From Ferrovibrio sp046294345 (GTDB taxonomy: Bacteria > Pseudomonadota > Alphaproteobacteria > Ferrovibrionales > Ferrovibrionaceae): a DNA stretch of 64,000 nucleotides. Numbering within the stretch: position 1 is the first letter of the stretch; the number at the start of each line of letters is the position of its first letter. The stretch lies in NCBI GenBank assembly GCA_046294345.1, contig JBKBJT010000010.1:34654-98653 (forward strand), read 5' to 3'. Both the position numbers and the translations under genes were made by a program. Below are positions 45,325 through 53,917 of this stretch, piece after piece. The notes under the pieces were generated by a model. That model was not told the origin of the DNA. It did no database searches and worked only from the letters and a program-made list of their open reading frames with translations.

Positions 45325-46359
45325 CTACTTCACCACGGTGAACTGGATGCCGAACCAGCGGAAACGCCCCTGCTCGGTCGAGGGTACGGTGCAGCTGATG
45401 CGGTCGCGCGGCGGCATGAAGGCCTCGGGCGGGGTCAATTCGTAACGCCGCTCGGCGATCACCTTCGGCTGGATCGGTTTGCCCTGGCCGGTATAGCAGA
45501 CCATCTGGTTTAGCCGCTCGATGCCCGGCGCGACGGTGAAACGCAGCGTCGGCGGGTTGGGTGTCCGGCCCGGTTTCACCAGCACATCGGCCGGCTCCAC
45601 GTCGCTCACCGGCAGCGGCAGGGCGTTCAGCGACTGGCGCACGCGCTCCACACTGCCGAAGCTTTCGTTCATCGGAAAGCGCGGCAGCCAGAACATGTCG
45701 TGTTTCGAATGGGCGATGCCGGAATGCTGGCCGAAGGCGACGCTGTAGCCCATGTCCTGCACCAGCTTCAGCGACATGGCGTCCCATTCACCGAAGGGAT
45801 AGGCAAACAGGCTGGGCTTTTCGCCCAGCTCCTGCTCGAACAGCTTCATCGAGGTTTCCAGATCCTCGCGGGCTTTTTCCGGGCTTAAGCCCGGCAGCGA
45901 GGGATGGCGGTGGCTATGGGCGCCGATGGTGACGCCCTCTTTCTTGAGCTGCCGGACCTGGTCCCAGGTCAGGTAGCCGCGCAGCTTCGAGGTCACCGGC
46001 TCGGTGGCGACGAACAGCGTGAAGGGCAGGCCGGCTTTCTTCAGGCGCGGCCAGCCCTCGGTCAGGACCGAGACATAGGCGTCATCGGCGGTGATCGCGA
46101 CGGCGCGGTCGGGCAAGGGCTGGCCGGCTTTCAGTTTGGCCACGATCTCGGGCAGCGGCAGCACGTGGTACTTGCCGGAGGTCAGCTCGGCGATATGGGC
46201 GTCGAACTGCTCCAGCCGGATGTTGGTGCTGGGTACCGTGTTCTCGCCGAAGCGGTGGTACATCAGGATGCTGGCATGATCCGCCGCCATGGCCGGGGCG
46301 GCGCCGGCCAGGATCGCGGTCAGCCCCATGGCGGAAAGGGTAAATTTCAGGGTTTTCAT
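45325..46359 (-). CDS. Polysaccharide deacetylase (NodB-type), secreted
   Basis: The 344-residue protein has a signal peptide (MKTLKFTLSAMGLTAILAGAAPAMAA) and a NodB domain: ILMYHRFGE, catalytic and metal Asp residues in ITADDAY, the His pair in GAHSHRHPSL, and FAYPFGEWD. About 110 further residues (from the PADVLVKPGRTP region on) form a C-terminal part that may bind glycan. It would remove acetyl groups from an extracellular or cell-wall polysaccharide. Starts ten codons upstream are possible but leave the signal peptide less typical. Confidence 0.9.
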   Translation of the reverse strand: MKTLKFTLSAMGLTAILAGAAPAMAADHASILMYHRFGENTVPSTNIRLEQFDAHIAELTSGKYHVLPLPEIVAKLKAGQPLPDRAVAITADDAYVSVLTEGWPRLKKAGLPFTLFVATEPVTSKLRGYLTWDQVRQLKKEGVTIGAHSHRHPSLPGLSPEKAREDLETSMKLFEQELGEKPSLFAYPFGEWDAMSLKLVQDMGYSVAFGQHSGIAHSKHDMFWLPRFPMNESFGSVERVRQSLNALPLPVSDVEPADVLVKPGRTPNPPTLRFTVAPGIERLNQMVCYTGQGKPIQPKVIAERRYELTPPEAFMPPRDRISCTVPSTEQGRFRWFGIQFTVVK

Positions 46360-46430
46360 GGCCGCCAGCATAGCCGGCCGGCCCGGCAAAGGGGAGACTT
46401 GGGCGGCGGTTTCCGCTATAAGCCCGGCCC

Positions 46431-47162
46431 ATGCCTCAGACCGCCAATCCGGGCCGCATCGCCCCCGTCTTCTGCGCCATCGACACCATCGAACTGGCCT
46501 TTGCCGGCCGCTGCGCCCGCGCCGCCGCCGCCGCCGGGTTCGGGGTCAAGCTGGGCAAGGAATTCTTCACTGCCCATGGCCCGGCCGAAGTCCGCGCCAT
46601 CCTGCCCCAGGGCACGCCGCTGTTCCTGGACCTGAAATTCCATGACATCCCCAACACCGTGGCCGGCGCGGTGCGGTCCGCCGCCGCCGCCATGGGGCCG
46701 ATGATGCTCACCGTGCATGCCTCGGGCGGACCGGCGATGATCCGCGCCGCCGTGGACGCCGCCCGCTCGGCCAAACAGAAGCCCTGGATCCTGGCCGTCA
46801 CGGCACTCACGTCGCTGGATACGGCCGACCTGCGCGCCGTGGGCGTGAACGAGGACGTCAGCGCCTATGTCGTGCGGCTGGCGAAGCTGGCGCAGGAGAA
46901 CGGCGCCGATGGCGTGATCTGCGCCGCCACCGAAATCGAGATGCTGCGCAAGGCCTGCGGCCCCGATTTCAAGCTGGTGGTGCCCGGCATCCGCCCCAAG
47001 GGCTCGGCGGCCGGCGACCAGAAACGCGTGATGACGCCGGGCGAGGCCTTCAGGCTCGGCGCCGACCATCTGGTGATCGGCCGGCCGATCACCGAGGCCG
47101 ACAGCCCCGAGGCCAGCGCCCGGGCCATCGCGCAGGAACTGCGCGAAACCGCGGCGGCCTGA
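46431..47162 (+). CDS. pyrF: Orotidine 5'-phosphate decarboxylase
   Basis: The 243-residue TIM-barrel enzyme converts OMP to UMP, the last step of pyrimidine synthesis. The catalytic Asp-Lys-Asp array is in FLDLKFHDIPNTV, and VVPGIRPKGSAAGDQKRVMTP and GADHLVIGRPIT bind phosphate. It heads a plus-strand run with trpF (3-base gap), trpB and trpA, an arrangement common in alphaproteobacteria. The 71-base gap upstream is shared with the divergent deacetylase gene. Confidence 0.96.
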   Translation: MPQTANPGRIAPVFCAIDTIELAFAGRCARAAAAAGFGVKLGKEFFTAHGPAEVRAILPQGTPLFLDLKFHDIPNTVAGAVRSAAAAMGPMMLTVHASGGPAMIRAAVDAARSAKQKPWILAVTALTSLDTADLRAVGVNEDVSAYVVRLAKLAQENGADGVICAATEIEMLRKACGPDFKLVVPGIRPKGSAAGDQKRVMTPGEAFRLGADHLVIGRPITEADSPEASARAIAQELRETAAA

Positions 47163-47165
47163 GCC

Positions 47166-47807
47166 ATGCCCGTGCTGGCCAAGATCTGCGGCCTGACCGA
47201 CGAAGCCGCCGTGGAGGCCGCCGTGCAGCACGGCGCCGACATGCTGGGCTTCGTGTTCTTTCCCGCCTCACCGCGCAACCTGTCGGCCGAACAGGCCGAG
47301 GCGTTGCTGCACAACGTGCCCTCGGGCATCGACCGCGTCGGCGTCTTCGTCGATCCGGAAACCGATTTCCTCGACAGGATACTGGCCAAGGCGCGGCTCG
47401 ACCTGTTGCAACTGCATGGCGACGAGACGCCGGAACGCTGCCGCGCCATCAGCATCTATTTCGGCCTGCCGATCATCAAGGCGATCAAGGTCTCCTCGAA
47501 GGCCGACCTGAAGGCCGCGAAAGCCTACGAGGATGCCGTCGACTGGCTGATGTTCGATGCCGCCCCGCCCAAGGATGCCACCCGGCCGGGCGGCAACGCC
47601 GCCAGCTTCGACTGGAGCATCATGCAGGGGGCGAAGTTCAACCGGCCCTGGCTGCTCTCGGGCGGCCTGACGCCGGAGAATCTTTCTTTGGCGGTGCGGC
47701 AATCCGGTGCCAGTGCCGTCGACGTATCATCAGGGGTGGAAAGCGCCCCGGGGAAGAAGGACCCGGCGAAGATCCGCGCCTTCCTCGACGCCGCCCGCGC
47801 CCTGTGA
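47166..47807 (+). CDS. trpF: Phosphoribosylanthranilate isomerase
   Basis: The 213-residue enzyme carries out the third step specific to tryptophan synthesis. AKICGLT near the N-terminus holds the catalytic Cys; LLQLHGDETPERC, WLMFDAAPP (catalytic Asp) and LLSGGLTPENL are the other family marks. It is monofunctional, separate from trpC. It lies three bases after pyrF and 22 before trpB. Confidence 0.96.
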   Translation: MPVLAKICGLTDEAAVEAAVQHGADMLGFVFFPASPRNLSAEQAEALLHNVPSGIDRVGVFVDPETDFLDRILAKARLDLLQLHGDETPERCRAISIYFGLPIIKAIKVSSKADLKAAKAYEDAVDWLMFDAAPPKDATRPGGNAASFDWSIMQGAKFNRPWLLSGGLTPENLSLAVRQSGASAVDVSSGVESAPGKKDPAKIRAFLDAARAL

Positions 47808-47829
47808 CGCAGTTTGTAGGACCGAACCG

Positions 47830-49041
47830 ATGACCATGCTGAATTCCTACCGCTCCGGCCCCGACGAGAAAGGCCATTTCGGCAAGTTCGGCGGGCGTTT
47901 CGTCGCCGAGACGCTGATGCCCCTGATCCTGGATCTGGAAAAGCATTACAAGGCGGCAAAGAGCGATCCGGCCTTCAAGGCCGAGATGGACTACTTCCTC
48001 AACGATTATGTCGGCCGGCCGAGCCCGCTCTATTACGCCGAGCGCATGACCGAACATCTCGGCGGCGCCAAGATCTATTTCAAGCGTGACGAACTGAATC
48101 ACACCGGCGCGCACAAGATCAACAACTGCATCGGCCAGATTCTGCTGGCCAAGCGGATGGGCAAAAAGCGCATCATCGCCGAAACCGGCGCCGGACAGCA
48201 TGGCGTGGCCACTGCCACCGTGGCGGCCCGCTTCGGCCTGCCCTGCGTGGTCTACATGGGCGAGGTCGACATCGAGCGGCAGCAGCCCAACGTCTTCCGC
48301 ATGAAACTGCTGGGCGCCGAGGTGCGGCCGGTGAAATCCGGTTCCCGCACCCTGAAGGACGCGATGAACGAGGCCCTGCGCGACTGGGTCACCAACGTGC
48401 AGGACACCTTCTACATCATCGGCACTGCCGCTGGCCCGCATCCCTATCCCGAACTGGTGCGCGATTTCCAATCGATCATCGGCCGGGAAGCACGCGAACA
48501 GATCCTGCAGAAGGAAGGTCGCCTGCCCGACAGCCTGGTCGCCTGCATCGGCGGCGGCTCGAATGCCATCGGCCTGTTTCATCCGTTTCTTGACGATAAG
48601 GGCGTGGAAATTCACGCCGTCGAGGCGGCCGGCGAAGGCCTGGATACCGACAAGCATGCCGCCTCGCTGGCCAAGGGCGTGCCCGGCGTTCTCCATGGCA
48701 ACCGCACCTATCTGCTGCAGGATGCCGACGGCCAGATTACCGAGGCACATTCGATTTCCGCCGGCCTGGATTATCCCGGCATCGGGCCGGAGCATGCCTG
48801 GCTGCATGATGTGGGCCGCGTGAACTACGTCTCGGCCACCGACAAGGAAGCGCTGGATGCCTTCCAGCTCTGCTCGCGCCTTGAAGGGATCATCCCGGCG
48901 CTGGAGCCGAGCCATGCGCTGGCGCATGTGATCAAATGGGCACCGACCCTGCCCAAGGATCACCTGATGATCATGAATCTGTGCGGCCGTGGCGACAAGG
49001 ATGTGTTCAACGTCGCCCGTGCCCTGGGAGTGAAGCTGTGA
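47830..49041 (+). CDS. trpB: Tryptophan synthase beta chain
   Basis: The 403-residue PLP enzyme joins indole and serine to give tryptophan. Family features are GKFGGRFVAETLMPLILDLE, the Schiff-base Lys in NHTGAHKINNCIGQ, AETGAGQHGVATATVAA and the phosphate-binding CIGGGSNAIG. The start MTMLNSYRSG has AGGA eight bases upstream; the longer open frame reaching back into trpF is not used. The stop overlaps the trpA start (GTGA), which favours coupled synthesis of the alpha2-beta2 complex. Confidence 0.97.
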   Translation: MTMLNSYRSGPDEKGHFGKFGGRFVAETLMPLILDLEKHYKAAKSDPAFKAEMDYFLNDYVGRPSPLYYAERMTEHLGGAKIYFKRDELNHTGAHKINNCIGQILLAKRMGKKRIIAETGAGQHGVATATVAARFGLPCVVYMGEVDIERQQPNVFRMKLLGAEVRPVKSGSRTLKDAMNEALRDWVTNVQDTFYIIGTAAGPHPYPELVRDFQSIIGREAREQILQKEGRLPDSLVACIGGGSNAIGLFHPFLDDKGVEIHAVEAAGEGLDTDKHAASLAKGVPGVLHGNRTYLLQDADGQITEAHSISAGLDYPGIGPEHAWLHDVGRVNYVSATDKEALDAFQLCSRLEGIIPALEPSHALAHVIKWAPTLPKDHLMIMNLCGRGDKDVFNVARALGVKL

Positions 49042-49859
49042 GCCGCATCGACAAGCGTTTCGCCGACCTGAAGGCTGCCGGCCGCGCCGGCCTGATCACC
49101 TTCATCACCTCGGGTGATCCCGATCACGAGACCTGTGCCCGGCTGCTCGCCGGCCTGCCAGCAGCTGGCGCCGACCTGATCGAACTGGGCGTGCCCTTCA
49201 CCGATCCGATGGCCGACGGCCCTTCCATCGAGGCCGCCAACCTGCGCGCGCTCGCCAAGGGCGCAAGCCTGCGCAAGACGCTGGACCTGGTGCGCGGCTT
49301 CCGCAAAACCGACGATGCCACGCCGATCGTGCTGATGGGGTATTTCAACCCGATCTCGGCCTATGGCGTTGATGCCTTCCTGAACGACGCCAAAACCGCC
49401 GGTGTGGACGGCCTGATCGTGGTCGACCTGCCGCCGGAAGAAGACGACGAGCTCTGCATCCCCGCCATCAAGGCCGGCCTGCATTTTATTCGCCTCGCCA
49501 CCCCCACCACCGATGATGCACGCCTGCCGGCCGTGCTGAACAACACCTCGGGTTTCCTGTATTATGTGTCGATTGCCGGCATCACCGGCGCGGCAGCCGC
49601 CGATCCCAATGCTGTCGGCAAGGCGGTGGCGCGGATCAGGCAGAAGACAAAACTGCCGGTTGCGGTCGGCTTCGGCATCCGCGACGGCAAACGCGCCGCA
49701 GAGATCGCTGCCGTGGCCGATGCCGCCGTGGTAGGCTCGGCCCTTGTGGATCGCGTCGCCGAGGCCCAGGTGAAGGGCATCGATCCGGCGGAGCACGTGC
49801 TGGCGCTGGTGCGCGAGCTGAGCAAGGCCATCCGCGGCGTCGCCAAGGCGGCGGCCTGA
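49038..49859 (+). CDS. trpA: Tryptophan synthase alpha chain
   Basis: The 273-residue TIM-barrel enzyme cleaves indole-3-glycerol phosphate and channels indole to TrpB. Catalytic Glu lies in DLIELGVPFTDPMADGP and the Asp in the barrel's second strand; FLYYVSIAGITGAA and VGFGIRDGKRAAEIA complete the family pattern. It begins at a GTG overlapping the trpB stop. accD follows 19 bases later. Confidence 0.97.
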   Translation: MSRIDKRFADLKAAGRAGLITFITSGDPDHETCARLLAGLPAAGADLIELGVPFTDPMADGPSIEAANLRALAKGASLRKTLDLVRGFRKTDDATPIVLMGYFNPISAYGVDAFLNDAKTAGVDGLIVVDLPPEEDDELCIPAIKAGLHFIRLATPTTDDARLPAVLNNTSGFLYYVSIAGITGAAAADPNAVGKAVARIRQKTKLPVAVGFGIRDGKRAAEIAAVADAAVVGSALVDRVAEAQVKGIDPAEHVLALVRELSKAIRGVAKAAA

Positions 49860-49878
49860 AGCGTTAAGGAGTATCGCC

Positions 49879-50823
49879 ATGAACTGGTTGACCCGCACCG
49901 TCCTGCCCAAGATCCGCGAGTTCACGACCAAGAAGGACACGCCGGACAATCTGTGGAAGAAATGCCCCAATTGCGGGCAGATGATCTACACGAAGGAGCT
50001 GGAAGAGAACCAGCATGTCTGCCCGAAATGCGACCATCACATGCGCGTCGGGCCGAAGCAGCGTTTCGCGGCTCTGTTCGACAACGGCGAATACCAGACC
50101 ATCGAACTGCCCGACGTGCTGCAGGACCCGCTGCATTTCCGCGATTCCAAGAAATATCCCGATCGCCTGAAGGACGCCCGCTCCAAGACCGGCCAACGCG
50201 ATGCCTTCGCCGTGGCCCATGGCACGCTGCATGAGCAGGACGTGGTGATCGCGGTGCAGAATTTCGCTTTCATGGGCGGCTCGATGGGCATGGCCACCGG
50301 CGAGGCGCTGATCGCTGCCGCCAACCTGGCCGTCACCCAGCGCGCGGCACTGATCCTGTTCGCGGCCGCCGGCGGCGCGCGCATGCAGGAAGGCATCCTG
50401 AGCCTGATGCAGATGCCGCGCACCGTGATCGCGGTGCAGCGCCTACGCGAGGCCCACCTGCCCTTCATCGTGGTGCTGACCGATCCCACCACCGGCGGCG
50501 TCACGGCATCGTATGCGATGCTGGGCGACATCCAGATCGCCGAGCCCGGCGCACTGATCGGCTTCGCCGGCCCGCGCGTGATCGAGCAAACCATCCGCGA
50601 GACCCTGCCGCAGGGCTTCCAGCGCGCCGAATACCTGCTGGAACACGGCATGCTGGACATGGTGGTGCATCGCCGCGAATTGCGCGACACGCTGGGCCGC
50701 ATCGTCAGCCTGCTGCTCGACCCCGCGCCGAAGGCCGATGTGGTGTCGCTGCCGCGTCCGGGCCTGGAAATCCCGCCGACCGGTGAGATTCCCCATGGCG
50801 CCCCCGCGCCCCGCAGCCGCTGA
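49879..50823 (+). CDS. accD: Acetyl-CoA carboxylase carboxyltransferase beta subunit
   Basis: The 314-residue subunit has the N-terminal four-cysteine zinc ribbon (WKKCPNCGQMIY, HVCPKCDHHMR) and the crotonase-like core (GGSMGMATGEALIAAANLA, AAAGGARMQEGI, DPTTGGVTASYAMLGDI). With AccA it transfers carboxyl to acetyl-CoA to form malonyl-CoA. AAGGAG precedes the ATG. The 3' end overlaps the start of folC by 29 bases. Confidence 0.97.
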   Translation: MNWLTRTVLPKIREFTTKKDTPDNLWKKCPNCGQMIYTKELEENQHVCPKCDHHMRVGPKQRFAALFDNGEYQTIELPDVLQDPLHFRDSKKYPDRLKDARSKTGQRDAFAVAHGTLHEQDVVIAVQNFAFMGGSMGMATGEALIAAANLAVTQRAALILFAAAGGARMQEGILSLMQMPRTVIAVQRLREAHLPFIVVLTDPTTGGVTASYAMLGDIQIAEPGALIGFAGPRVIEQTIRETLPQGFQRAEYLLEHGMLDMVVHRRELRDTLGRIVSLLLDPAPKADVVSLPRPGLEIPPTGEIPHGAPAPRSR

Positions 50824-52114
50824 ACTGGATTCCATTCTGCAGCGCCTGATGGCGCTGCACCCCAAGGCGATCGACCTTTCGCTGGAGCGCATCCGCGCCC
50901 TGCTGGGAAAACTCGGCGATCCGCATCTGTCCCTGCCGCCGGTCTTCCACGTGGCCGGCAGCAAGGGCAAGGGTTCGACCACCGCCTTCCTGCGCGCTTT
51001 TGCCGAGGCCGCCGGCTATCGCGTGCATGCCTATACCTCGCCACATCTGGTGCGGTTCAACGAGCGCATCCGTTTAGCTGGCACATTGATCGACGATGAA
51101 AAGCTGATCGCCCTGCTGGAGCGCTGCGAAGGCGTCAATGCCGGCCAGCCGATCACCTTCTTCGAGATCACCACCGCAGCCGCCTATCTCGCCTTTGCGG
51201 AAATCCCCGCCGATCTGGTGTTGCTGGAAACCGGCCTCGGTGGTATCGCGGACACGACCAATGTGATCCCGCGGCCGCGCCTCACTGCCATCACGCCGAT
51301 CGGCATCGATCATGTCGCCTTCCTGGGCGACACCATCGCAAAGATCGCCACAGCCAAGGCCGGTATCATCAAGCCTGGCGTCCCCTGCGTGGTTGGACCA
51401 CAGCCTGACGAAGCGATGGCCGTGATCGCCGCGCAGGCGGCGGAATGCCGCGCGCCGTTGATCCGCCATGGCCACGAATGGGATGTGCAGGCGACGCCGA
51501 ACGGCATGCATTGGCATCAGGACGATCAGGAACTGACCCTGCCGCGCCCGGCCCTGCTGGGCGAACACCAGATCGTCAATGCTGGCACGGCGGTGACCTG
51601 CGCGCGCAACCTTGCCGGCTTCGACATTCCTCCGGATGCCATCGCACGCGGCCTGCGCGAGGTGGACTGGCCGGCGCGCATGCAGCGCCTGACCATGGGC
51701 CCGTTATTCGATCTGCTGCCGCCGGGCACCGAGCTGTGGCTGGACGGCGCCCATAACGCCATGGCCGGCGCGGCGTTGGCCGAAACACTGAAGACCCTGC
51801 CGCCCAAACCGACCTGGCTGCTGGCCGGGATGCTCAACACCAAGGATGCCGCCGGCCTGCTGCGGCCATTGCAGCCCCTGATGCGAGGCGCGCGCTGCAT
51901 CGCGATTCCGGGCGAGGCCAATTCCCTATCGGCTGAAGACCTGGCCACTGCCGCCCGCAGCACCGGCATGGATGCCGCGCCGGCGGAGAACGCCGTATCC
52001 GCGATGCGACAGATCGCCGAAGCGATACGGGCCGAGGCAGCGTCTGCCCCGGCCCGCGTGATCATCACCGGCTCGCTCTATCTGGCGGGCCGGATCCTGG
52101 CGGAGAACGCCTAA
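50795..52114 (+). CDS. folC: Bifunctional folylpolyglutamate / dihydrofolate synthase
   Basis: The 439-residue Mur-ligase-fold enzyme has the ATP loop HVAGSKGKGSTTAF, YTSPHLVRFNERIR, the GLGGIADTTNV metal site and ELWLDGAHNAMAGA in the C-terminal domain. It adds glutamate to dihydropteroate and folates. The start lies inside accD in another frame. The last 13 codons (SLYLAGRILAENA, then TAA) occur again 1,211 bases downstream next to trxA, ending in TAG. The gene is intact, but its natural junction with trxA has been split by an insertion. Confidence 0.95.
   Translation: MAPPRPAAAELDSILQRLMALHPKAIDLSLERIRALLGKLGDPHLSLPPVFHVAGSKGKGSTTAFLRAFAEAAGYRVHAYTSPHLVRFNERIRLAGTLIDDEKLIALLERCEGVNAGQPITFFEITTAAAYLAFAEIPADLVLLETGLGGIADTTNVIPRPRLTAITPIGIDHVAFLGDTIAKIATAKAGIIKPGVPCVVGPQPDEAMAVIAAQAAECRAPLIRHGHEWDVQATPNGMHWHQDDQELTLPRPALLGEHQIVNAGTAVTCARNLAGFDIPPDAIARGLREVDWPARMQRLTMGPLFDLLPPGTELWLDGAHNAMAGAALAETLKTLPPKPTWLLAGMLNTKDAAGLLRPLQPLMRGARCIAIPGEANSLSAEDLATAARSTGMDAAPAENAVSAMRQIAEAIRAEAASAPARVIITGSLYLAGRILAENA
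52068..52110 (+). repeat. Left direct repeat (folC 3' end), attL-like
   Basis: The 43 bases match the right copy at 53279-53321 with a single mismatch; the final 38 are identical. The copy is in frame and completes folC. Confidence 0.85.
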
Positions 52115-52187
52115 TCCGCACTCTGATGTATTCAGCTTATTCATATTCTTGTAGGCAATTTTTTTCGAATACACAAAACTCAGAGCA

Positions 52188-52210
52188 TGGAAATCCGCCT
52201 ATAATTTCCA
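52188..52210 (+). promoter_or_regulatory. Inverted repeat over a consensus -10 before the islet gene
   Basis: TGGAAAT and ATTTCCA flank nine bases; the right arm overlaps a perfect TATAAT (52200-52205), 28 bases before the start codon. No good -35 is visible. The overlap suggests repressor control. Confidence 0.5.
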
Positions 52211-52232
52211 CCGCAGGGAAAAGGGGGATGAC

Positions 52233-53234
52233 ATGCCACACATGAATATTCGCTTGTCCGGTTTGATGCTTGTGAGTCTATTGTCGTTTTTCGCAACGCC
52301 CGCCATCGCCGCAGACAATTCCGGCCAAGTTAACACAAAAACAAGCACAGAAAGCTCACTAACAATCGATGAGAAATTTAGAGAGCATCGACGCAAACGA
52401 GCTGAGCTTGTCCAATCTATAGACGAAACAAAGGCCAAGCTTGACACAATCCGCAACACGATTGCTAGCCTAGATTCCGACATTTCAAGGCTTACTAATG
52501 ATCTAACTTTTATTGACCCTGAAGATTCGGATGAACGATATAACTCAGCAAAAAGATATCGAGATAAGCAGTCAGCAGAACTGAAGGTTCTTGAAGATAA
52601 AATCAAGTCTACATCCAACCCGAACGAGAAGGTGCGCCTTTCACTCGATTTGGAAAAAACCCAGCGAAATTTAGAGAACGTAAACTACGATATCGAGCGC
52701 ATCGAAAAAGCGAGCGAGCAAAACAAGAAGCGACGCGACGCACTACAGAAGGATATTTCAGAAAGAACGAAAAAACTGGATGATACAAAAGCAGAGGAGC
52801 GGGATCTCATCTCAAAATTGAAAGAAGACGTCAAAAGCCAAGCCGCCCTGGAAGATGAAATTGGTCAGCTACTGACTCCCGAAAGCCAGCGCAATACTTT
52901 TAAAACCATGATCGCATCGGCTTTTGCTCTTTTGGTCGCTTTTGTGATCTTCGGGTTCTTCGCAGTCGCTTGGCGGGACGAGATCGTACGCCGCACCATC
53001 TTTTCCAGCGATTCAGGCATTCAATTCTTAACGCTGTTTTCTCTGGTGATTGCGATCATTCTATTCGGAATAACCGGCATTTTGGAATCTAAGGAACTAG
53101 CCGCGATGCTAGGCGGGCTGTCGGGCTATATCCTGGGGCGCGCCAATTCTCGTCCGCATGACACGCCCCGCCCACAAGGCAAATCCTCACAAACAGAACC
53201 AGTCCCGCCTCCTGTTCAGCCTCAACCTGTATAA
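52233..53234 (+). CDS. Islet-encoded coiled-coil membrane protein of unknown function
   Basis: The 333-residue protein starts with a likely signal peptide (MNIRLSGLMLVSLLSFFATPAIAA). Residues about 46-212 are highly charged and heptad-like (long coiled coil). Two membrane segments follow (about 226-246 and 263-283), then ELAAMLGGLSGYILGR and a Pro-rich tail. The coil would sit in the periplasm. GGGGG five bases before the ATG is a strong ribosome-binding site. Codons such as AGA, ATA and ACA are frequent, unlike neighbours, which points to transfer. No family function is recognised. Confidence 0.85.
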   Translation: MPHMNIRLSGLMLVSLLSFFATPAIAADNSGQVNTKTSTESSLTIDEKFREHRRKRAELVQSIDETKAKLDTIRNTIASLDSDISRLTNDLTFIDPEDSDERYNSAKRYRDKQSAELKVLEDKIKSTSNPNEKVRLSLDLEKTQRNLENVNYDIERIEKASEQNKKRRDALQKDISERTKKLDDTKAEERDLISKLKEDVKSQAALEDEIGQLLTPESQRNTFKTMIASAFALLVAFVIFGFFAVAWRDEIVRRTIFSSDSGIQFLTLFSLVIAIILFGITGILESKELAAMLGGLSGYILGRANSRPHDTPRPQGKSSQTEPVPPPVQPQPV

Positions 53235-53268
53235 AAAAAGCCGATGCCATATAGGCACCGGCCTTTTT
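53233..53268. terminator. Terminator of the islet gene
   Basis: GCCGATGCC and GGCACCGGC pair with one mismatch around a five-base loop, flanked by seven A on the left and five T on the right, so it may act in both directions. It sits between the islet gene and the right repeat, as in a self-contained cassette. Confidence 0.75.
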
Positions 53269-53278
53269 ATCTTGCACT

Positions 53279-53321
53279 CCGGTTCGCTCTATCTGGCGGG
53301 CCGGATCCTGGCGGAGAACGC
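53279..53321 (+). repeat. Right direct repeat (orphan folC 3' end), attR-like
   Basis: This copy reads in frame as SLYLAGRILAENA and then TAG, the tail of FolC without its gene. The TAG shares bases with the trxA stop codon, which suggests that this side keeps the original folC-trxA junction. Confidence 0.85.
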
Positions 53322-53645
53322 TTAGATCGCGGAGTTGATCCACTCCAGGATGCGGCTCTTGGGCATCGAGCCGACCTTGGTGGAAACCGGCTTGCCGTCC
53401 TTGAACAGGATCAGGGTCGGAATGCCGCGCACGCCGAATTTCGACGGCGTCATCGGGTTCTCGTCGATGTTGACCTTGGCGATGGTCAGCTTGCCGGCCA
53501 TCTCGCCGGCGATCTCGTCCAGCGCCGGGGCGATCTGCTTGCAGGGACCGCACCATTCGGCCCAGAAGTCGACCAGCACGGCATTGGAAGACTTGAGGAC
53601 ATCGCTCTCGAAGGAGGCATCGGTAACTTTGGTGGGCGCGGACAT
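53322..53645 (-). CDS. trxA: Thioredoxin
   Basis: The 107-residue protein is a standard thioredoxin 1 with the redox motif WCGPC in VDFWAEWCGPCKQIAPAL, the cis-Pro in VRGIPTLILFKDG and a C-terminal helix ILEWINSAI. It keeps cytoplasmic protein thiols reduced. AGGA precedes the ATG. Its stop codon abuts the right repeat of the folC islet; in related genomes it lies directly tail to tail with folC. The 272-base gap upstream shows no further feature I can support. Confidence 0.96.
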   Translation of the reverse strand: MSAPTKVTDASFESDVLKSSNAVLVDFWAEWCGPCKQIAPALDEIAGEMAGKLTIAKVNIDENPMTPSKFGVRGIPTLILFKDGKPVSTKVGSMPKSRILEWINSAI

Positions 53646-53917
53646 GCGGGAATCCTCGTTGGGATGGGGAGGGACCGGGCCGGGCCGGCCAAACGAAGCC
53701 GGCGGGCGATTCCGGTACGGTGGCTAAAGGTAGAAAGACACCCCCGGAGCGTCAAGCGGGCGGGTAAAATACAGCAAATCTATGATTTTATTGAAAAACC
53801 GGGCAATCCCGCGGCGAATCAGGGGTGGACAAGCCCCTCGGGGGCTTGTTACAACTCGTAACAGCTTGGCGGGCCGCACCCGCCAAAGAGGTTCAACAAA
53901 GGCTTAACGGGGGATCG

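Larger units (their letters stand above)
52111..53321 (+). mobile_element. Inserted 1.2-kb islet at the folC 3' end
   Basis: The unit is delimited by the duplicated folC tail. It holds about 120 bases of AT-rich leader, one gene and a terminator, and has no integrase or transposase. Base composition differs sharply from the flanks (one sample line, 52321-52380, has 23 of 60 G+C). Elements of tyrosine recombinases often enter gene 3' ends and supply a replacement end. Here a non-autonomous or decayed element is the simplest reading, but the mechanism is inferred. Confidence 0.75.

Noticed and set aside
52111..53321. Insertion sequence or transposon at folC
   Set aside because: There is no transposase and there are no terminal inverted repeats; the duplication is ~43 bases of a gene end, which fits site-specific integration and not a short target-site duplication.
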